From Vanessa cardui (lineage: Eukaryota > Arthropoda > Insecta > Lepidoptera > Nymphalidae): a stretch of 64,000 nt of DNA. Under the pieces are notes generated by a model. The model had not been told where the DNA came from and searched no databases. It was given only the letters and a program-made list of their open reading frames with translations. Shown piece after piece: positions 1-11,471 of this stretch (the first letter of the stretch is position 1; each line of letters starts with the position of its first letter). The position numbers and the translations under genes were made by a program. Where the stretch lies: positions 10,356,501-10,420,500 of the forward strand of contig NC_061140.1 of NCBI RefSeq assembly GCF_905220365.1, written 5' to 3'.

Positions 1-545
1 TTTTATTTTACTATTAATTAATATTTTTAGATCGATTTTGTGAATTTTCTGCTTCCTGATACCCGACTATGTTAACAAGTATCAAAGCTAGATAGGAAAC
101 GCCGATAAAATTATATCCTCTTGATCTTGAAGTCAAACCTGGGGTTGGCCTTATGACCTAGTCACTATAATAACGAAAGAGTTTTACTATAAATATGTCA
201 AGTTAATATAAACGTGTTAACAATGAGTACGTTGTTAACGCCCCTATGTTCCGTGACGCCAGTTTCTATGCGATAATTTAGTCACTATGAATTTAAAAAC
301 AAGAGTGAATACTTAATTTGTACCATGTACTGTATATGCAATGCCGTAACAAGACGATTCGAAATGATTTGCGAATGTTTTTAATATACAAAAAAACATA
401 CGACGTATTTAGTTATGAGGCTTCATTTGCGTAATTCTGCTTTTATTACGAAATCTACAAATTGATGATGATTGATGATTATGATAATGTTATATATGTA
501 ATAGTATCAAATTTTAAGTCCAATATTTTTTTTAAATATTTCGCA
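1..545. other. unassigned AT-rich DNA
   Basis: No reading frame, RNA gene or repeat family could be recognised here. Short frames in the stretch have no protein-like composition. Confidence 0.5.
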
Positions 546-772
546 ACAACACATATACATTACTCTGATCCCAATGTATACTTACATTAAAGCTAAAGAA
601 CTTGTGTTATGGAAAATCAGAAGTAACGACGGTACCACAAACACCCAGACCCAAGACAACATAGAAAACTAATGAATTTTTTACATCGACTCGGTCGGCA
701 ATCGAACCTGGGACCTCGGAGTGGCGAACCCATGAAAACCGGTGTACACACTAATCGACCATGAAGATCGTC
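546..772 (-). mobile_element. SINE-C copy (tRNA-headed SINE)
   Basis: Read on the minus strand it has the SINE-C order: tRNA-like head, a GAGTCGATGTA junction, then a body containing GTACCGTCGTTACTTCTGA and a tail with CACAAGTGCTTTAG and GGGATCAGAGTAATGTA. The B-box region reads GGTTCGATTGCC, one base away from canonical, so this is a somewhat diverged copy. The two ends match the other five copies in the window. No target duplication was found. Confidence 0.8.
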
Positions 773-2677
773 AAGAAGAATAGTTAACTTTATCTAGTAA
801 GGTATCTTCCATATTATTCTTCCGCCAAATAGCAATGATATTGATTTTTTTTGGAAGTACTGTCATTCAGTCAGTCCATTGGTACGTCTGCTTGCATATT
901 TAATAAAATAAAAACAACTACCAAAAGTATACCGTTTATGTTTAAATATTACTAATGAAGCATTTAAGCAAGGTCTACATTCATATATTATCCAAGGATT
1001 TGCAATTACAGCTCGACCGCAAATCAAGTCGATTGTAAGCAAGTCGTTGCTTACGAAGCGTTCATGCCGGCGTTTCATACGCAGATTAACATCTAGCTAC
1101 CTCGTTATGCACGTTAAAAGAAAAAGAAAGTTCCTTTGAAAAAAATTAAGTTGACGTACAAAGTATGGAAAATTGTAGACGACGCTTAAAGAACTTGTTA
1201 TATTTTCTTGTATTTTTAATTTTCTTAGGAACTGAGTGTTGGTTTTTTTTACTTAATGAAATAAAAAAAACTGTTTACTAAATAGATTTGAGAAAGCTGT
1301 GACGGTCGAGTTACTGAAACAGGTGATACTTAAGAGAATAGTGACTCGGAAATGCTTGACCGAAATTACATAGAATTTATCTTATGATCGGTATCGACAG
1401 AATGTCAGGTTATGAAACCTGCATGCGTCTAAGGGATTTTTTTGAAATCTATATATCCAGTAACACTGTTAACAGTTCCTAACACTCTCCTAATGTTAAT
1501 AATAATAAATGACTGCCATTCTTCGCCTGAGCTTACAAACAGGATATAATATATTCGTATAAGGCTGGCACGGCATTTAGGTGATAAAAATTATGTGTAG
1601 TCATTTAAAAAAAACCTCAATTAATGTCAATTTAATCAGTTCACTCAGTTAAAAGCGTTACCTCATCGGTAACAAACACAAAAAAAATACAGAGGAATTG
1701 ATAACCTCCTCCTCTTTGAAGTAGGTTAAAAAAATATATTAATAAAATATTACCATACTTTGTAAAGCTGTATCCTTACAAGAGAGGAATAGCAGATCAG
1801 ATAATTCGCAATCAACAATGTAATTATTCTTTCAATATGTGTAATTCAGCTTCTCATCTAGAACTTAAATGCATTGTTTACGTAAACTTGACTAAACGTT
1901 CGCAATTCCACTGTTACCGCAAATTACAACCCGATTGCTCCATCTCAAAGACGATAGCGATGTAAATGGCTTTCAGCTATTGTGGTCAGTAATGGTTTAG
2001 TGGAGGGAACTCGTAAATAGCCAACGGCCTGAGTTCAACGCTGAGAAAGCACGTTTTTGATTTTCAGATATTTTGAATTAATATTGAAAAGTTTCAAAGT
2101 TTTGGAAGATGTTTTCCGAATTGCAATTGACGTGTACACAAAAAATTCTGTTCTGTGTACTTTTAGAAAGAGATAATTATCATTAAGAAATTGGCCTTAA
2201 TTGACAGCTCAAATTATAAAAGAAAATGGATGTGGTTCTGCTTTGACAAATTTCATCTCGTCCTGCGGGCGTTGTGAGAGATGATCAAGATATTCGTCGT
2301 TACGTGCATTCATTGATTGGGCACGTAAGTACTAAAGCTATACGGTTATGGAATACCAATTCACCAGCAAAGTATTCTCGAGGAGAATTGGCGTTTTGAG
2401 GCGAATGACTGTAAAAGTTGCAATGGACTAAAACTAATTGGATATAACATTGGGACATATGGGAGCGTCAACCGAAGCAAGAAGAAAATGTCAAAATAGT
2501 TCACGTTGAAATTAATTTGGGTAGTAAATTGGGTAGCATAAAGTGTGGTCTTAGTTTGTTCGAAAAAATGTCTCACTAAAGCAGATTATTATATTTTCTG
2601 TTGATAGGTGGACTAGAAAATGGGTCACTTATGGATCACCACTGCCAATTGCAATTAGCACTAGAATATTAAATTCA
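773..2677. other. unassigned AT-rich DNA, no gene seen
   Basis: About 1.9 kb without a recognisable repeat or coding signal. The longest frames are under 75 codons, AT-driven and lack family resemblance. Some slightly GC-richer pieces (around 1880-2000 and 2230-2330) may be single-copy sequence. Confidence 0.4.
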
Positions 2678-2714
2678 AGATGTGAGCGAAATGTGTACCA
2701 TTTCGCTCACATCT
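2678..2714. repeat. perfect 16-bp inverted repeat, 5-nt loop
   Basis: AGATGTGAGCGAAATG at 2678-2693 is followed by TGTAC and then its exact reverse complement at 2699-2714. It would form a 37-nt hairpin. No repeat family or gene adjoins it. It could be a transposon end fragment or a small inverted duplication. Confidence 0.85.
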
Positions 2715-2905
2715 ATAATGATTTTACTAAGGCTCATATTTGCTTAGCGCATAAATATTTACAAATTCCTAAGCTACAATAAAATATCAAGCAAAACTGA
2801 ACATAATTCCTTCCACACTTTCAATACAATTCTCTAAAGATTCGCAAGTCTGCGCGGACTGATATTGGATGCGTTCTTCGCATTAGAGACGTTTTGATTT
2901 TCAAA

Positions 2906-2984
2906 TTGAAATCCATAAATCCGATCAGCGAGAATGGCTTTAAACATATTTACTGAATTTTCAAGAACTGTATACCGTCTCTTT
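2906..2984 (+). repeat. 79-bp direct repeat, copy 1
   Basis: This 79-bp block is identical, base for base, to 4042-4120. It starts TTGAAATCCATAAATCCG and ends ATACCGTCTCTTT. Flanks differ on both sides apart from runs of T. It overlaps the end of an 89-codon minus frame (2950-3219) that I do not recognise. Confidence 0.9.
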
Positions 2985-3307
2985 TCGGCCTTAGCATTAT
3001 TTCTAGTGATTTTATTTTTGGGAATTGGTTCTTTTTTGTTCCATAGTTTAAGAATAAGATCCTTAACTGATTTATTACCCTCTTTTTCTCGTTTTCTAAT
3101 GCTTTTAGCACGATACGCGTTACAGATTTAGCAAGCGTATTGACGTTTAATTGGATATCCTGTAATAGGTTTTGACTTCGCTGTGGTTGTTTTTTTAGGA
3201 TTAACGATTTCTTTACCAACTTTTCTTCTCTGAAATGTTTTACTCAAACTCTTTATCAACGTTTTATAAAATATTTTAGGAAAGCAGACGAGTTAAGCCA
3301 CCTTTTG

Positions 3308-3368
3308 GTATAAGGGCACCGTTGCTTATTAACATTTTAGTATAAGGGCACCGTTGCTTATTAACATT
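3308..3368 (+). repeat. two-copy tandem repeat, period 32
   Basis: A 29-bp block beginning GTATAAGGGCACCGTTGC occurs at 3308-3336 and again at 3340-3368, identical in both, with a 3-bp linker. Two copies only, so a local duplication and not a satellite. Confidence 0.85.
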
Positions 3369-3426
3369 GATACTAAATAAACTTAAACAACAAAACATCT
3401 CACTCTGTTTTACTTGCTATTGTATT

Positions 3427-3601
3427 GGTGGCGCAGAGGATAATGGGTTATCTGGTGGCACAGGTACATCCATTCATAGATAACGACGCAGTAAAGAAAT
3501 GTTAGCCATTATATTATCACATGAAAACGCCACCACCTTAGTCCTTGTGTTCAGTTACACTGGCTCACTCACCCTTCAAACCCAAACACAGATTAACTCA
3601 T
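3427..3601 (+). repeat. REP-B copy, decayed
   Basis: Diverged REP-B. Recognisable pieces are ATCTGGTGGCACAGGTACATCC near the head (compare GGCCACCTGATGG in good copies) and ACTGGCTCACTCACCCTTCA near 3560. The 3' terminal ACCACCAAGTA block is lost. Confidence 0.6.
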
Positions 3602-4041
3602 AATAAAATCAGCTTCATCCAGTATTTTTTCCAAACTGATACGACTTCTTAACCGTCAAGAAAAGAGCGTACACATTGCTTAAAGGTTGACAACGCATCT
3701 GAAAGCCCCCAGGTATTGCAGCTGTATATTAACGGTGGTAGTCATTTTATATCTCCTGCTCATTTGCTACTTCAGAGTTTTAGGATTGGATAATCAGCCC
3801 TTTTTTTAACGGATACCATCAAGGAAATAAAACAAACACGGCAATATGTAAAAACGAAGGTAGTATTCCCAGCGGTCTTGCTAAAATATTACCTGTAATC
3901 ACGTAAGTTCCTACATATTTATTTAACTACATATTAATATTACTAGCATTACTAATGTTTGAAAAATACATTAATGAGACATAATTTTCGGTTATGTTTC
4001 AACTAATCATTATAAAATAATTATTGTATATAAATTTTTTT
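3602..4041. other. unassigned AT-rich DNA
   Basis: Nothing recognisable apart from AT-rich tracts between the decayed REP-B and the second 79-bp repeat copy. Confidence 0.4.
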
Positions 4042-4120
4042 TTGAAATCCATAAATCCGATCAGCGAGAATGGCTTTAAACATATTTACTGAATTTTCAA
4101 GAACTGTATACCGTCTCTTT
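4042..4120 (+). repeat. 79-bp direct repeat, copy 2
   Basis: Exact duplicate of 2906-2984, same orientation, 1,136 bp downstream. Preceded by a run of ten T and followed by two ATTATTGGCC motifs 25 bp apart. Confidence 0.9.
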
Positions 4121-5437
4121 CCATTATTGGCCATATATTATTATTATTATTGGCCGCATTCCACAAGTATATAATATATTACAAAATAATTTAACGTAAT
4201 AATATTTACATTTTATTAAATCTCGTATTTTAAATTCATTCTTGATTCATCTAATGAAATCTTAGCTTGTTTCTTTGTTGTCTGGAAATACCGCTTCAGG
4301 TATGTTGTGTAATTTTTAACTTATTCCTTTTTTTTCACCGACTTATAGGTGGATAGCTTTTAGGTGGTGGTCTCCAAAGGCTTTTATCTATTATAGAACT
4401 TCTCGAAAACTAAAAGTCGTATTGATATGACTATTCTTTATTTAAATTAGGTTCACTCCTACTTAGAAAACAGTGTAAGTTTCATTAAAATCGATCTAAT
4501 AGTTTCATAGATATATATTTTTTTATTTTTAGTTCACTAGCTGTTTCTAATTTTGAAGTTGGTTTAATTTTTTTATAAATGATTTTTTTATTATTCAGTT
4601 AAAAAAATTTCAAGATACAACACTATAAATAAGCGTGGGTGTTAGCGGATGGTTTGTGTCTTAGTTATTCAGTTTGAATTTGTTCCAGAGACAATGTAGG
4701 GGTATGGGACAGCTCGTGATACTTAGATAAGGGAATACGGTTTATGTCTCTTCATCATGATCCGTCATGGGCACAAAGGTTAGCATTGAAAATCAGTATT
4801 CGGTTTCCCACCCACAAGCTGCAACAAGTATAAAGGATATTTTCGTTCCAGATAAGTGATATTTGTTTAAGGCGTTCTTTTCATGTAAAATTGTTAAAAA
4901 CTAATATTTTTATTTGTACTGTTTTTTTTTTCATATCTTCTTTAAATAGTTTCTCAAAAATATGATTAGTATAAGCTGAGATAACTCAGTTCGCCTGCGT
5001 TAAACCAATGAAATACTTCCATGTATGTATCCATCAAACCGTATTGGAGAAGCAAGACGGATTAAGTTCCAGAAACAATGAGACACTTACAGGCTCTCAC
5101 TTTAATTAAACATTTTTTTTTCTTAATAATATAATAATGCAATACATGAATAATACAATTTAATATCGAGAATTAAAGTCACTTTTTTTTTACACACGCG
5201 AAAGAAAATTTACTAAATTTAATGAGTACAATACACGTGTACTACAATTTACACACACAAAACTCACACACACATACAAAAACATGTAGTAATCTAATAA
5301 CTTACAATTCGGGAGTTAATACTTGCATAAAATTATGTTAATCCGGCCGACTTTAGTACACCACTCAAGTTAAGGCGGATAGTGTATACAAGATACGAAT
5401 TCAATTAAACAACGTGTCACACTAATATTACACAAGC
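4121..5437. other. unassigned AT-rich DNA
   Basis: No gene or well-defined repeat. A stretch near 4470-4525 (GTTTCATTAAAATCGATC...AGATATATA) resembles 20270-20335 and may be the worn end of a further dispersed repeat. Confidence 0.4.
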
Positions 5438-5448
5438 TATAGGATAAG

Positions 5449-5750
5449 ATGCCGAGATGGCCCAGTGGTTAGAACGCGTGCATCTTAACCGATGATTGCG
5501 GGTTCAAACCCAGGCAGGCACCGCTGATACATGTGCTTAATTTGCCTTTATAATTCATTTCGTGCTCAGTGGTGAAGGAAAACATCGTGAGGAAACCTGC
5601 ATATGACAAAATTAATAAAAATTCTGCCACATGTGTATTCCACCAACCCGCATTGGAACAGCGTGGTGGAATATGTTCCAAACCTTCTCCTAAAAGGGAG
5701 AGAGGGCCTTTAGCCTAGCAGTGGGAATTTACAGGCTGTTGTTGTTGTTG
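5449..5750 (+). mobile_element. SINE-A, full length, (GTT)n tail
   Basis: Complete copy. The pol III A box TGGCCCAGTGG is at 5458-5468 and the B box GGTTCAAACCC at 5501-5511; both fit the tRNA promoter consensus. The body carries GTGAAGGAAAACATCGTGAG and the 3' end CCTAGCAGTGGG, ACAGGCTG and (GTT)n. An 11-bp target duplication TATAGGATAAG lies at 5438-5448 and 5751-5761. It belongs to the subfamily with a (GTT)n tail. It is a pol III-type retroposon with no protein, so it needs a LINE in trans. Confidence 0.92.
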
Positions 5751-5761
5751 TATAGGATAAG

Positions 5762-6232
5762 TATATACTAGTTATGTTACCCTAGTCCAAGAGCGCGCCG
5801 TCAATTCTACTGTTCCTTTATAAAAGTTAAATAGGTATATCAGAACTTTGTAACTATCATTTGTAGATCGTAAAAGTATCTGGAGAAGAGTTTGCAACAG
5901 TGTGGATGTCAAGGTAACTACTTCAAAGTTAACAAAATAAGTTAAAGTTATCCGTAACTTTTAAAATTATTAAGGTTAAACTTTATTCGACATTTTTCTA
6001 CAGCCATAGTCCTCGTGAAGTTAAATTATATTGTTCAAAGTTTATCCAATAAAAAACAATAACTCTATTTGTTTTATACGATAAGTAAAACTGACAGTTA
6101 GGAATTTCGGAAATAAAATATAGTATGCATGACCATGTAATAGGCGTTTGGATAAGTAAGTAAGCAAAGTAGATTAGTTATTATATGTTGAAAATTCGAA
6201 TAACAAAACCTACACGTATATTATAATTTTTT
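5762..6232. other. unassigned AT-rich DNA
   Basis: No gene or repeat family identified between two SINE-A copies. Confidence 0.4.
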
Positions 6233-6421
6233 GCATGGGGCAGAATTTCGATAAAATTAGGCATATGCAGGTTTACTCGAGATGTTTTCCTTCACCGCCG
6301 AGCACGAGATGAATTATAAACACAAATGAAGTACATGAATATTTAGCGGTGATGGTCTGGCTTGAATCCGCGATCATCGGTTAAGATGTACGCGTTGTAA
6401 CCGCTGAACCATCTCGGCATA
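6233..6421 (-). mobile_element. SINE-A, 3'-truncated
   Basis: The minus strand begins GCCGAGATGGTTCAGCGG and runs through a diverged B box (GGATTCAAGCC) to GGCAGAATTTCG in mirror order, then stops. The last 100 bp or so of the consensus is missing. Divergence suggests an old insertion. Confidence 0.8.
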
Positions 6422-6599
6422 GAAGAATATCACAAATGAATACTGCAAAATTTAATAATCAAATAAAATCCAGTAAAAATAAAATGGCTTAAGTGACCTT
6501 AATTATGACAAACACTCCCTGTCATTAACATAACATCGATGACAAACATGTCACGTTACTTCTGTGTATTTATAAAATCATATTAAAGTCATAATAAAT

Positions 6600-6747
6600 A
6601 TGGGCCCGCCCCTACTTCGCACATTTGCAATACTGGATACTAAATACACTACAGAGTGTGTTTATCACGGTGTCTTTATCATATTGTCCATGTATATACA
6701 AAAACCTTCCTCTCGAATCACTCTATTTGAGAAAAAATCTCTATTTA
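6600..6747 (-). repeat. REP-I, 3' part, split by a SINE-A
   Basis: Minus-strand REP-I. Its terminal GTGCGAAG-type end reads AATGTGCGAAGTAGGGGC and is followed by the TACTAAATA region. The element continues at 7063-7160, on the other side of SINE-A 6748-7062. Confidence 0.65.
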
Positions 6748-7062
6748 AAAAAAGTAAAGTAACAGCCTGTAAATTTCCCACTGCTGAGATAAGGCCTCAT
6801 CTTCCATTAAGGAGACTTAATAGTTTGGAACATATTCCACCGTGCTGTTCCAATGCCGGTTGGCGGAATCACATGTGGCAGAATTTCGATGAAATTAGAC
6901 ACATGCAGGTTTCCTCACGATGTTTTCCTTCACCGCCGAGCAGGAGATGAATTATAAACAGAAATTAAGCACATATACATATATAGTGGTGCTTGCCTGG
7001 GTTTGAACCCGTAATCATCTGTTAAGTTGCACGCGTTCTAACCACTGGGACATCTCAGCTCA
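6748..7062 (-). mobile_element. SINE-A, full length, ACTTTACTTT tail, nested in REP-I
   Basis: Complete minus-strand copy of the subfamily whose 3' end reads ACAGGCTGTTACTTTACTTT in place of (GTT)n. A 7-bp duplication CTATTTA (6741-6747 and 7063-7069) brackets it. REP-I sequence resumes directly after, so the SINE inserted into an existing REP-I. Confidence 0.85.
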
Positions 7063-7160
7063 CTATTTATTTTTAAAAAAGCCGCATCAAATCCGTTGCG
7101 TGATTTTAGTGATCTAAGCATACATAGGGACAGACAGCAGTAAGCAACTTTGTTTTATAG
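7063..7160 (-). repeat. REP-I, 5' part, continuation beyond nested SINE
   Basis: Contains the REP-I block read on plus as GCATCAAATCCGTTGCGTGA and AGACAGCAGTAAGCAACTTT, matching the region near 57510-57660 in reverse orientation. It continues the element begun at 6600. Confidence 0.6.
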
Positions 7161-7984
7161 TATGTAAAAATGATTGTATTTTAAAATATTTCAACAGGTT
7201 TTACAAAACAAATTAAGCGATGACAAATTAATCTGTAGTTGACGTCTTCATTTTACAGACTAAAATGATAGTTCGAATCGAACTGTAATCGGATTATTAT
7301 TGAATCACTAAAACAATGGTATTAACTTGTTTGGGAATTGACGAGCGTTTCGGTATATGATTTACTAAGGTTCATATCGATACGGATTAAAGTTCAAATA
7401 CGGATGAAATTGGAAAGTAAATTTAGCTTCTACGTTTATAAAATTAACGTGTATCTTGATTATTCTTTGTTTTCAAAAGGACCTATCGAAACGATATATG
7501 CAGACGAAATGAATCTTTATTTAATAGATTTTTGTTTATTTAGTAACGTGAAAATTATAAAACCGGAACATAACAATGTTGCGTATTGGTGTTAGACGGT
7601 AGAGTACCTACCTAAATACCTACATAAAGTAAAATCTCGTCAACACAACACCATATTCAAAAAGTAACATTTAATTCCGAAACGTTTAACTTTGCCACGT
7701 TTCTTTTGTACTTCAGTTATATAAAAAAAAAAAACAATAATGGAACAGTTACTCTATCATTACCTACAAAAACTTTACATAAGATAAGTTTTGAACCTAG
7801 GCGATATTTCTAATATATTTAAATTATTTCAACTTTCGGGAGAGGACTGATTACTATCCGTAACACAGGTTATTTAATTAGCCTAGCTAGGAAAGCCAGT
7901 ACTTGATTTTTATTTCATTTGATTACTATGTTATTATACATTGACGCTTTTGTCATAGTTCAGCCATGTAATTACTAAGAACAC
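7161..7984. other. unassigned AT-rich DNA
   Basis: About 820 bp with no convincing gene. The 85-codon frame at 7338-7595 is Lys/Ile/Tyr-rich and resembles no family I know. Confidence 0.4.
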
Positions 7985-8590
7985 ACATATTATAAAACAA
8001 AGACCGTGTTTGTTTATCTGTACGTTCGCGATAAACTCCAAAACTACTGAACTGATTTTCATGCGGCTTTCACTAATAGACAGAGGGGTTCATAAGGAAG
8101 TTTTAGATGTATAATTTATTAAGGTTTTTATGTAAATAAATTCGATGTCGAATGGAGTCGAGATGGCCCAGTGGTTAGAACGCGTGCATCTTAACCGATG
8201 ATTGCGGGTTCAAACCCAGGCAAGCACCGCTGACTCATGTGCTTAATTTGTCTTTATAATTCATCTCGTGCTCAGCGGTGAAGGAAAACATCGTGAGGAA
8301 ACCTGCATGTGACAAATTTCATAGAAATTCTGCAACATGTGTATTCCACCAACCCGCATTAGAACAGCGTGGTGATGTTCCAAAAACCTTCTCCTCAAAG
8401 GGAGAGGAGGCCTTTAGCTCAGCAGTGGGAATTTACAGGCTGTTGTTGTTGTTGTTTTGTAAATAAATTGAAATAGAACGACAATTGTTATTGTGTTATT
8501 GCTTTGTTGTAAAGAAATATAAAACAGGTAATAAATATTAAAAAAAAACTTGTGTCCACGCGTGTAAAGCCGGGGCGGTAGTTGTTTATA
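7985..8590 (+). repeat. REP-I copy interrupted by SINE-A
   Basis: The left part (to 8142) has AACTGATTTTCATGCGGC and AAGGTTTTTATGTAAATAAA. The right part (from 8458) resumes with TGTAAATAAATTGAA and ends near GTGTAAAGCCGGGGCGG at 8564-8580, the REP-I terminus. Removing SINE 8143-8457 with one target copy rejoins the element. Confidence 0.65.
8143..8457 (+). mobile_element. SINE-A, full length, (GTT)n tail, nested in REP-I
   Basis: A and B boxes are intact (TGGCCCAGTGG, GGTTCAAACCC). The 3' end is AGCTCAGCAGTGGGAATTTA followed by ACAGGCTG and (GTT)n. A 12-bp duplication TGTAAATAAATT lies at 8131-8142 and 8458-8469. About 14 extra bases precede the usual start. Close similarity to copies at 5449, 14706 and 29453 suggests a young subfamily. 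Confidence 0.9.
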
Positions 8591-8937
8591 AAGATGATTA
8601 TTGTGTGGAATAAATATTATTATATAAAAATAGTATTACTAGATTACAAAAAACGGTATATATTCCTGTATCAAAATGTAGCGGTGATGAGTAATTACGT
8701 CCCCTGATACACGATGTGACGCAGAGCGCTGAACTAAATTAAGGAGAGTGTGACGCTTGCATGTAATGAGCTAAATCAGTAATTTAGATTTAATACTTCA
8801 TCACATAAAGGTTTTAATTAATCCATTGTCTGCTATAGAAATATTTTAATTTATAATTAAATTTCGTACTTTAATACATCGTATTATCGTACACCATGTT
8901 TTTTTTTTTTAAATAAAATATACAGTATATTATACAA
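8591..8937. other. unassigned AT-rich DNA
   Basis: Nothing recognised; ends in a poly-T tract and the target site of the next SINE. Confidence 0.4.
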
Positions 8938-8940
8938 AAG

Positions 8941-9224
8941 AGCCGAGATGGTTCGGTGGTTAATTCGCGCGCATCTTAACCGATGATTGTAGGTTCAAAC
9001 CCAGGCAAGCACCACTGAATATGATGTGCTTCTTTTGTATTAATAATTTAGCTCGGCGGTGAAGGAAAACATCGTGAGGAAACCTGCATGTGACAAATTT
9101 CATAGAAATTCTGCCACATGTGTATTCCACCAACCCGCATTGGAACAGCGTGGTGGAATATGTTCCAAAAACCTTCTCCTCAAAGGGAGAGGAGGCCTTT
9201 AGCCCAGCAGTGGGAAATTTATAC
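8941..9224 (+). mobile_element. SINE-A, lacking its extreme 3' tail
   Basis: The head has a mutated A box (TGGTTCGGTGG) but an intact B box GGTTCAAACCC. The copy ends at GCCCAGCAGTGGGAAATT without ACAGGCTG or (GTT)n. Near-identical flanks, TATACAAAAG before and TATACAAAGG after, are probably the target duplication. Confidence 0.85.
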
Positions 9225-9225
9225 A

Positions 9226-11210
9226 AAGGACTTTTGCCTTTACATAGTAAATAAAATCCAGTTTTAGAAACAGAATATAAATATTTTTAATACAGTCTAA
9301 TCAAGTAAGAGAAATGTATCGAAGGTATTTCCATAAAATTGTCATTAGACGGACAATATGGCCGCCATTTTGTTCCCTCTGTGATCACAAAGAGCGATGT
9401 TCATAACTGCAGTTTAACCTCAATACCTATTGATGAGTGAATGTAGTATGAGTGAACTGAATACTCATAACTCTCTCATGTATTCTGTGACGGATTTAAA
9501 ATTTAATATACGAACCACATTCATATGTATTCATTCACTTTACGTGAGGAACTTCATTGTAACTTTGTGAACGAATGAATTGTTATGGATTATATTACGT
9601 AATTATTTCATACTAAAGATTTTAACAGTAGACTTAATACTTTTTTCTTTTGGTTTTAACCGTTAAATACGAAAATAGCTCAACATTTTCCTTTAATAAA
9701 ATATTTATATGTACGATACAAAAAGTTTAAATGTAATTTTAAAACGTCTTATAATATTGTTAGCATAGCAGCGAGTAAAAGTGTGACACAGAATATAATT
9801 TTACTTTTGTTATATAATAAATACTATTATAATCAGTTTACACATTATTGAAGAACCAAATAAAATGAATGAATAAATAGTGTAAATGACAATGAAGCTT
9901 CTTTACACATTACATATACAAAAATAAAGCTCAATCTTGTAATCAAAATGACAATTACTTTTTATTCGAAGAAGATAGCTATCCCGTTTCCGCACGCGTT
10001 TGTTCGCGTGTGACGGCGGAGAAGGCTATATAAATTATGGGCTATATAAACTATGGGATTTTCTATTTTATCCCCGTAATATAATTGCAAAATTTTATAA
10101 TAATCGGTTTAACAGTTTAGACAAGAAAACATAAGAAATAAACAAACTTACTTGTGAATTTATAATAATATTAAAGATAAGCTTGAATAAAATAATAATT
10201 TTTAATCCATGAATAGTCAACACAAATGAAATTTACAGTCGTAGATAACGCCTCGAGTATCGTAATAGGGTGTAAAATTTCACCTAAATTGTTTTATATA
10301 AATAAGCGTATAGCTTTAGCTTTTATTCATAGAAATATATATTATTTAGTTATATATAAGAGGAGAAATTTGTTTGTAGGGTGGTTATTTTTGGAATTAA
10401 TGATCAATGACGATTCTAAAAAGATTTTTCATTGGAGGGGAGGGATGCTCACTTATTTCTGGGTGACATAGGGTATAAATTTTAGTAACATGATATCAAT
10501 TTATTTCTAAATAAGTTATACCAATACGAAGCCAGGTCGTGGTGCTAGTATCTGATTTATTGATCGACATTATATTATTAGTTTGTTATTAGGATTTCAT
10601 CTAAAAAAGTACTGTTAGTACTAAAAGTACTATTAGTTCATATTTGTATGTATTTAAGCAGTCAACGTTATAAATTCTTTTGTTAATAAATTAAGTAAAG
10701 TACTATTTCGATACTATTTTAATTCCGTTTCAAGTCAGAGAGTAAATCAGTCATATGGATTTTAGTATGTTAATATGTTGAAAATTTTTAATATACGTGT
10801 ATACCGAATATTTTTAAAAATACAAAGTACGTTAGTTTAAAAATTACTGCTTAAATTATCTAATATAGAAGAAGAGATATAAGAATTTTGCTTGAGAGAT
10901 ATCTATAGTGAGATAAAAGTAAAGGATGGTAAACATTGTTTATCTTAAAAAAAAAAACACGACAATAATTCTAGTTAAGTTTGCACTTGAAATTTAAAGT
11001 AAACTTGAAAGTTTAAGTAAACCCGAAACTTAAAGGAAACTTTAAACTTAAAATAACAAATTAAATTTAAGCCTTTTATGTAGATAAATATTACGTTTGA
11101 AATTGGTTTAATCTATTAAGTTTTAGGTATATAGTGAGAAATAATATACGAGGCGTGATTTGTGGCGTATTACCATAGAAAGGGGGAAAATAATAGCGAA
11201 TATCTGATTA
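9226..11210. other. unassigned AT-rich DNA, one REP-D-like tail
   Basis: About 2 kb with no gene. 9960-10050 is slightly GC-richer and contains two near repeats of ATTATGGGCTATATAAAC type. At about 10590-10705 the sequence ATTTGTATGTATTTAAGCAG followed by TCAACGTTATAAATTC resembles 12415-12480, the REP-D tail. Confidence 0.4.
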
Positions 11211-11219
11211 TAAGAATAT

Positions 11220-11441
11220 AAATATATGAGACATCACATACATTACCCTGATCCCAATGTAAGTAGCTAAAGCACTTGTGTTATGGAAAATAATTAACGA
11301 CGGTACCACAAACACCCAGACCCAAGACAATATAGATAAATTAATGATAATCTACATTGACTCGGCCGGCAATCGAACCCGGGACCTCGGAGTGGCGTAC
11401 CCATGAAAACCGGTGTACACAGCCTCGACCACAGAGGTCAT
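11220..11441 (-). mobile_element. SINE-C, near full length
   Basis: The minus strand has B box GGTTCGATTGCC in the tRNA-like head and body motif CCGTCGTTA followed by a small deletion. A 9-bp duplication TAAGAATAT lies at 11211-11219 and 11442-11450. Confidence 0.87.
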
Positions 11442-11471
11442 TAAGAATATTTGATTTTGAAAATTTAAAAC

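Noticed and set aside
2950..3219. 89-codon minus frame, Lys/Arg-rich
   Set aside because: No family resemblance, AT-rich, and partly inside the 79-bp duplicated block; not supportable as a gene.
5458..5511. Possible tRNA gene (A and B boxes perfect), also at other SINE-A copies
   Set aside because: The same head recurs many times fused to one SINE body, and no closed acceptor stem follows; it is a SINE promoter.
6600..6950. 116-codon frame at 6600-6950
   Set aside because: It crosses from REP-I into SINE-A on the opposite strand of the SINE; an accidental frame through two repeats.
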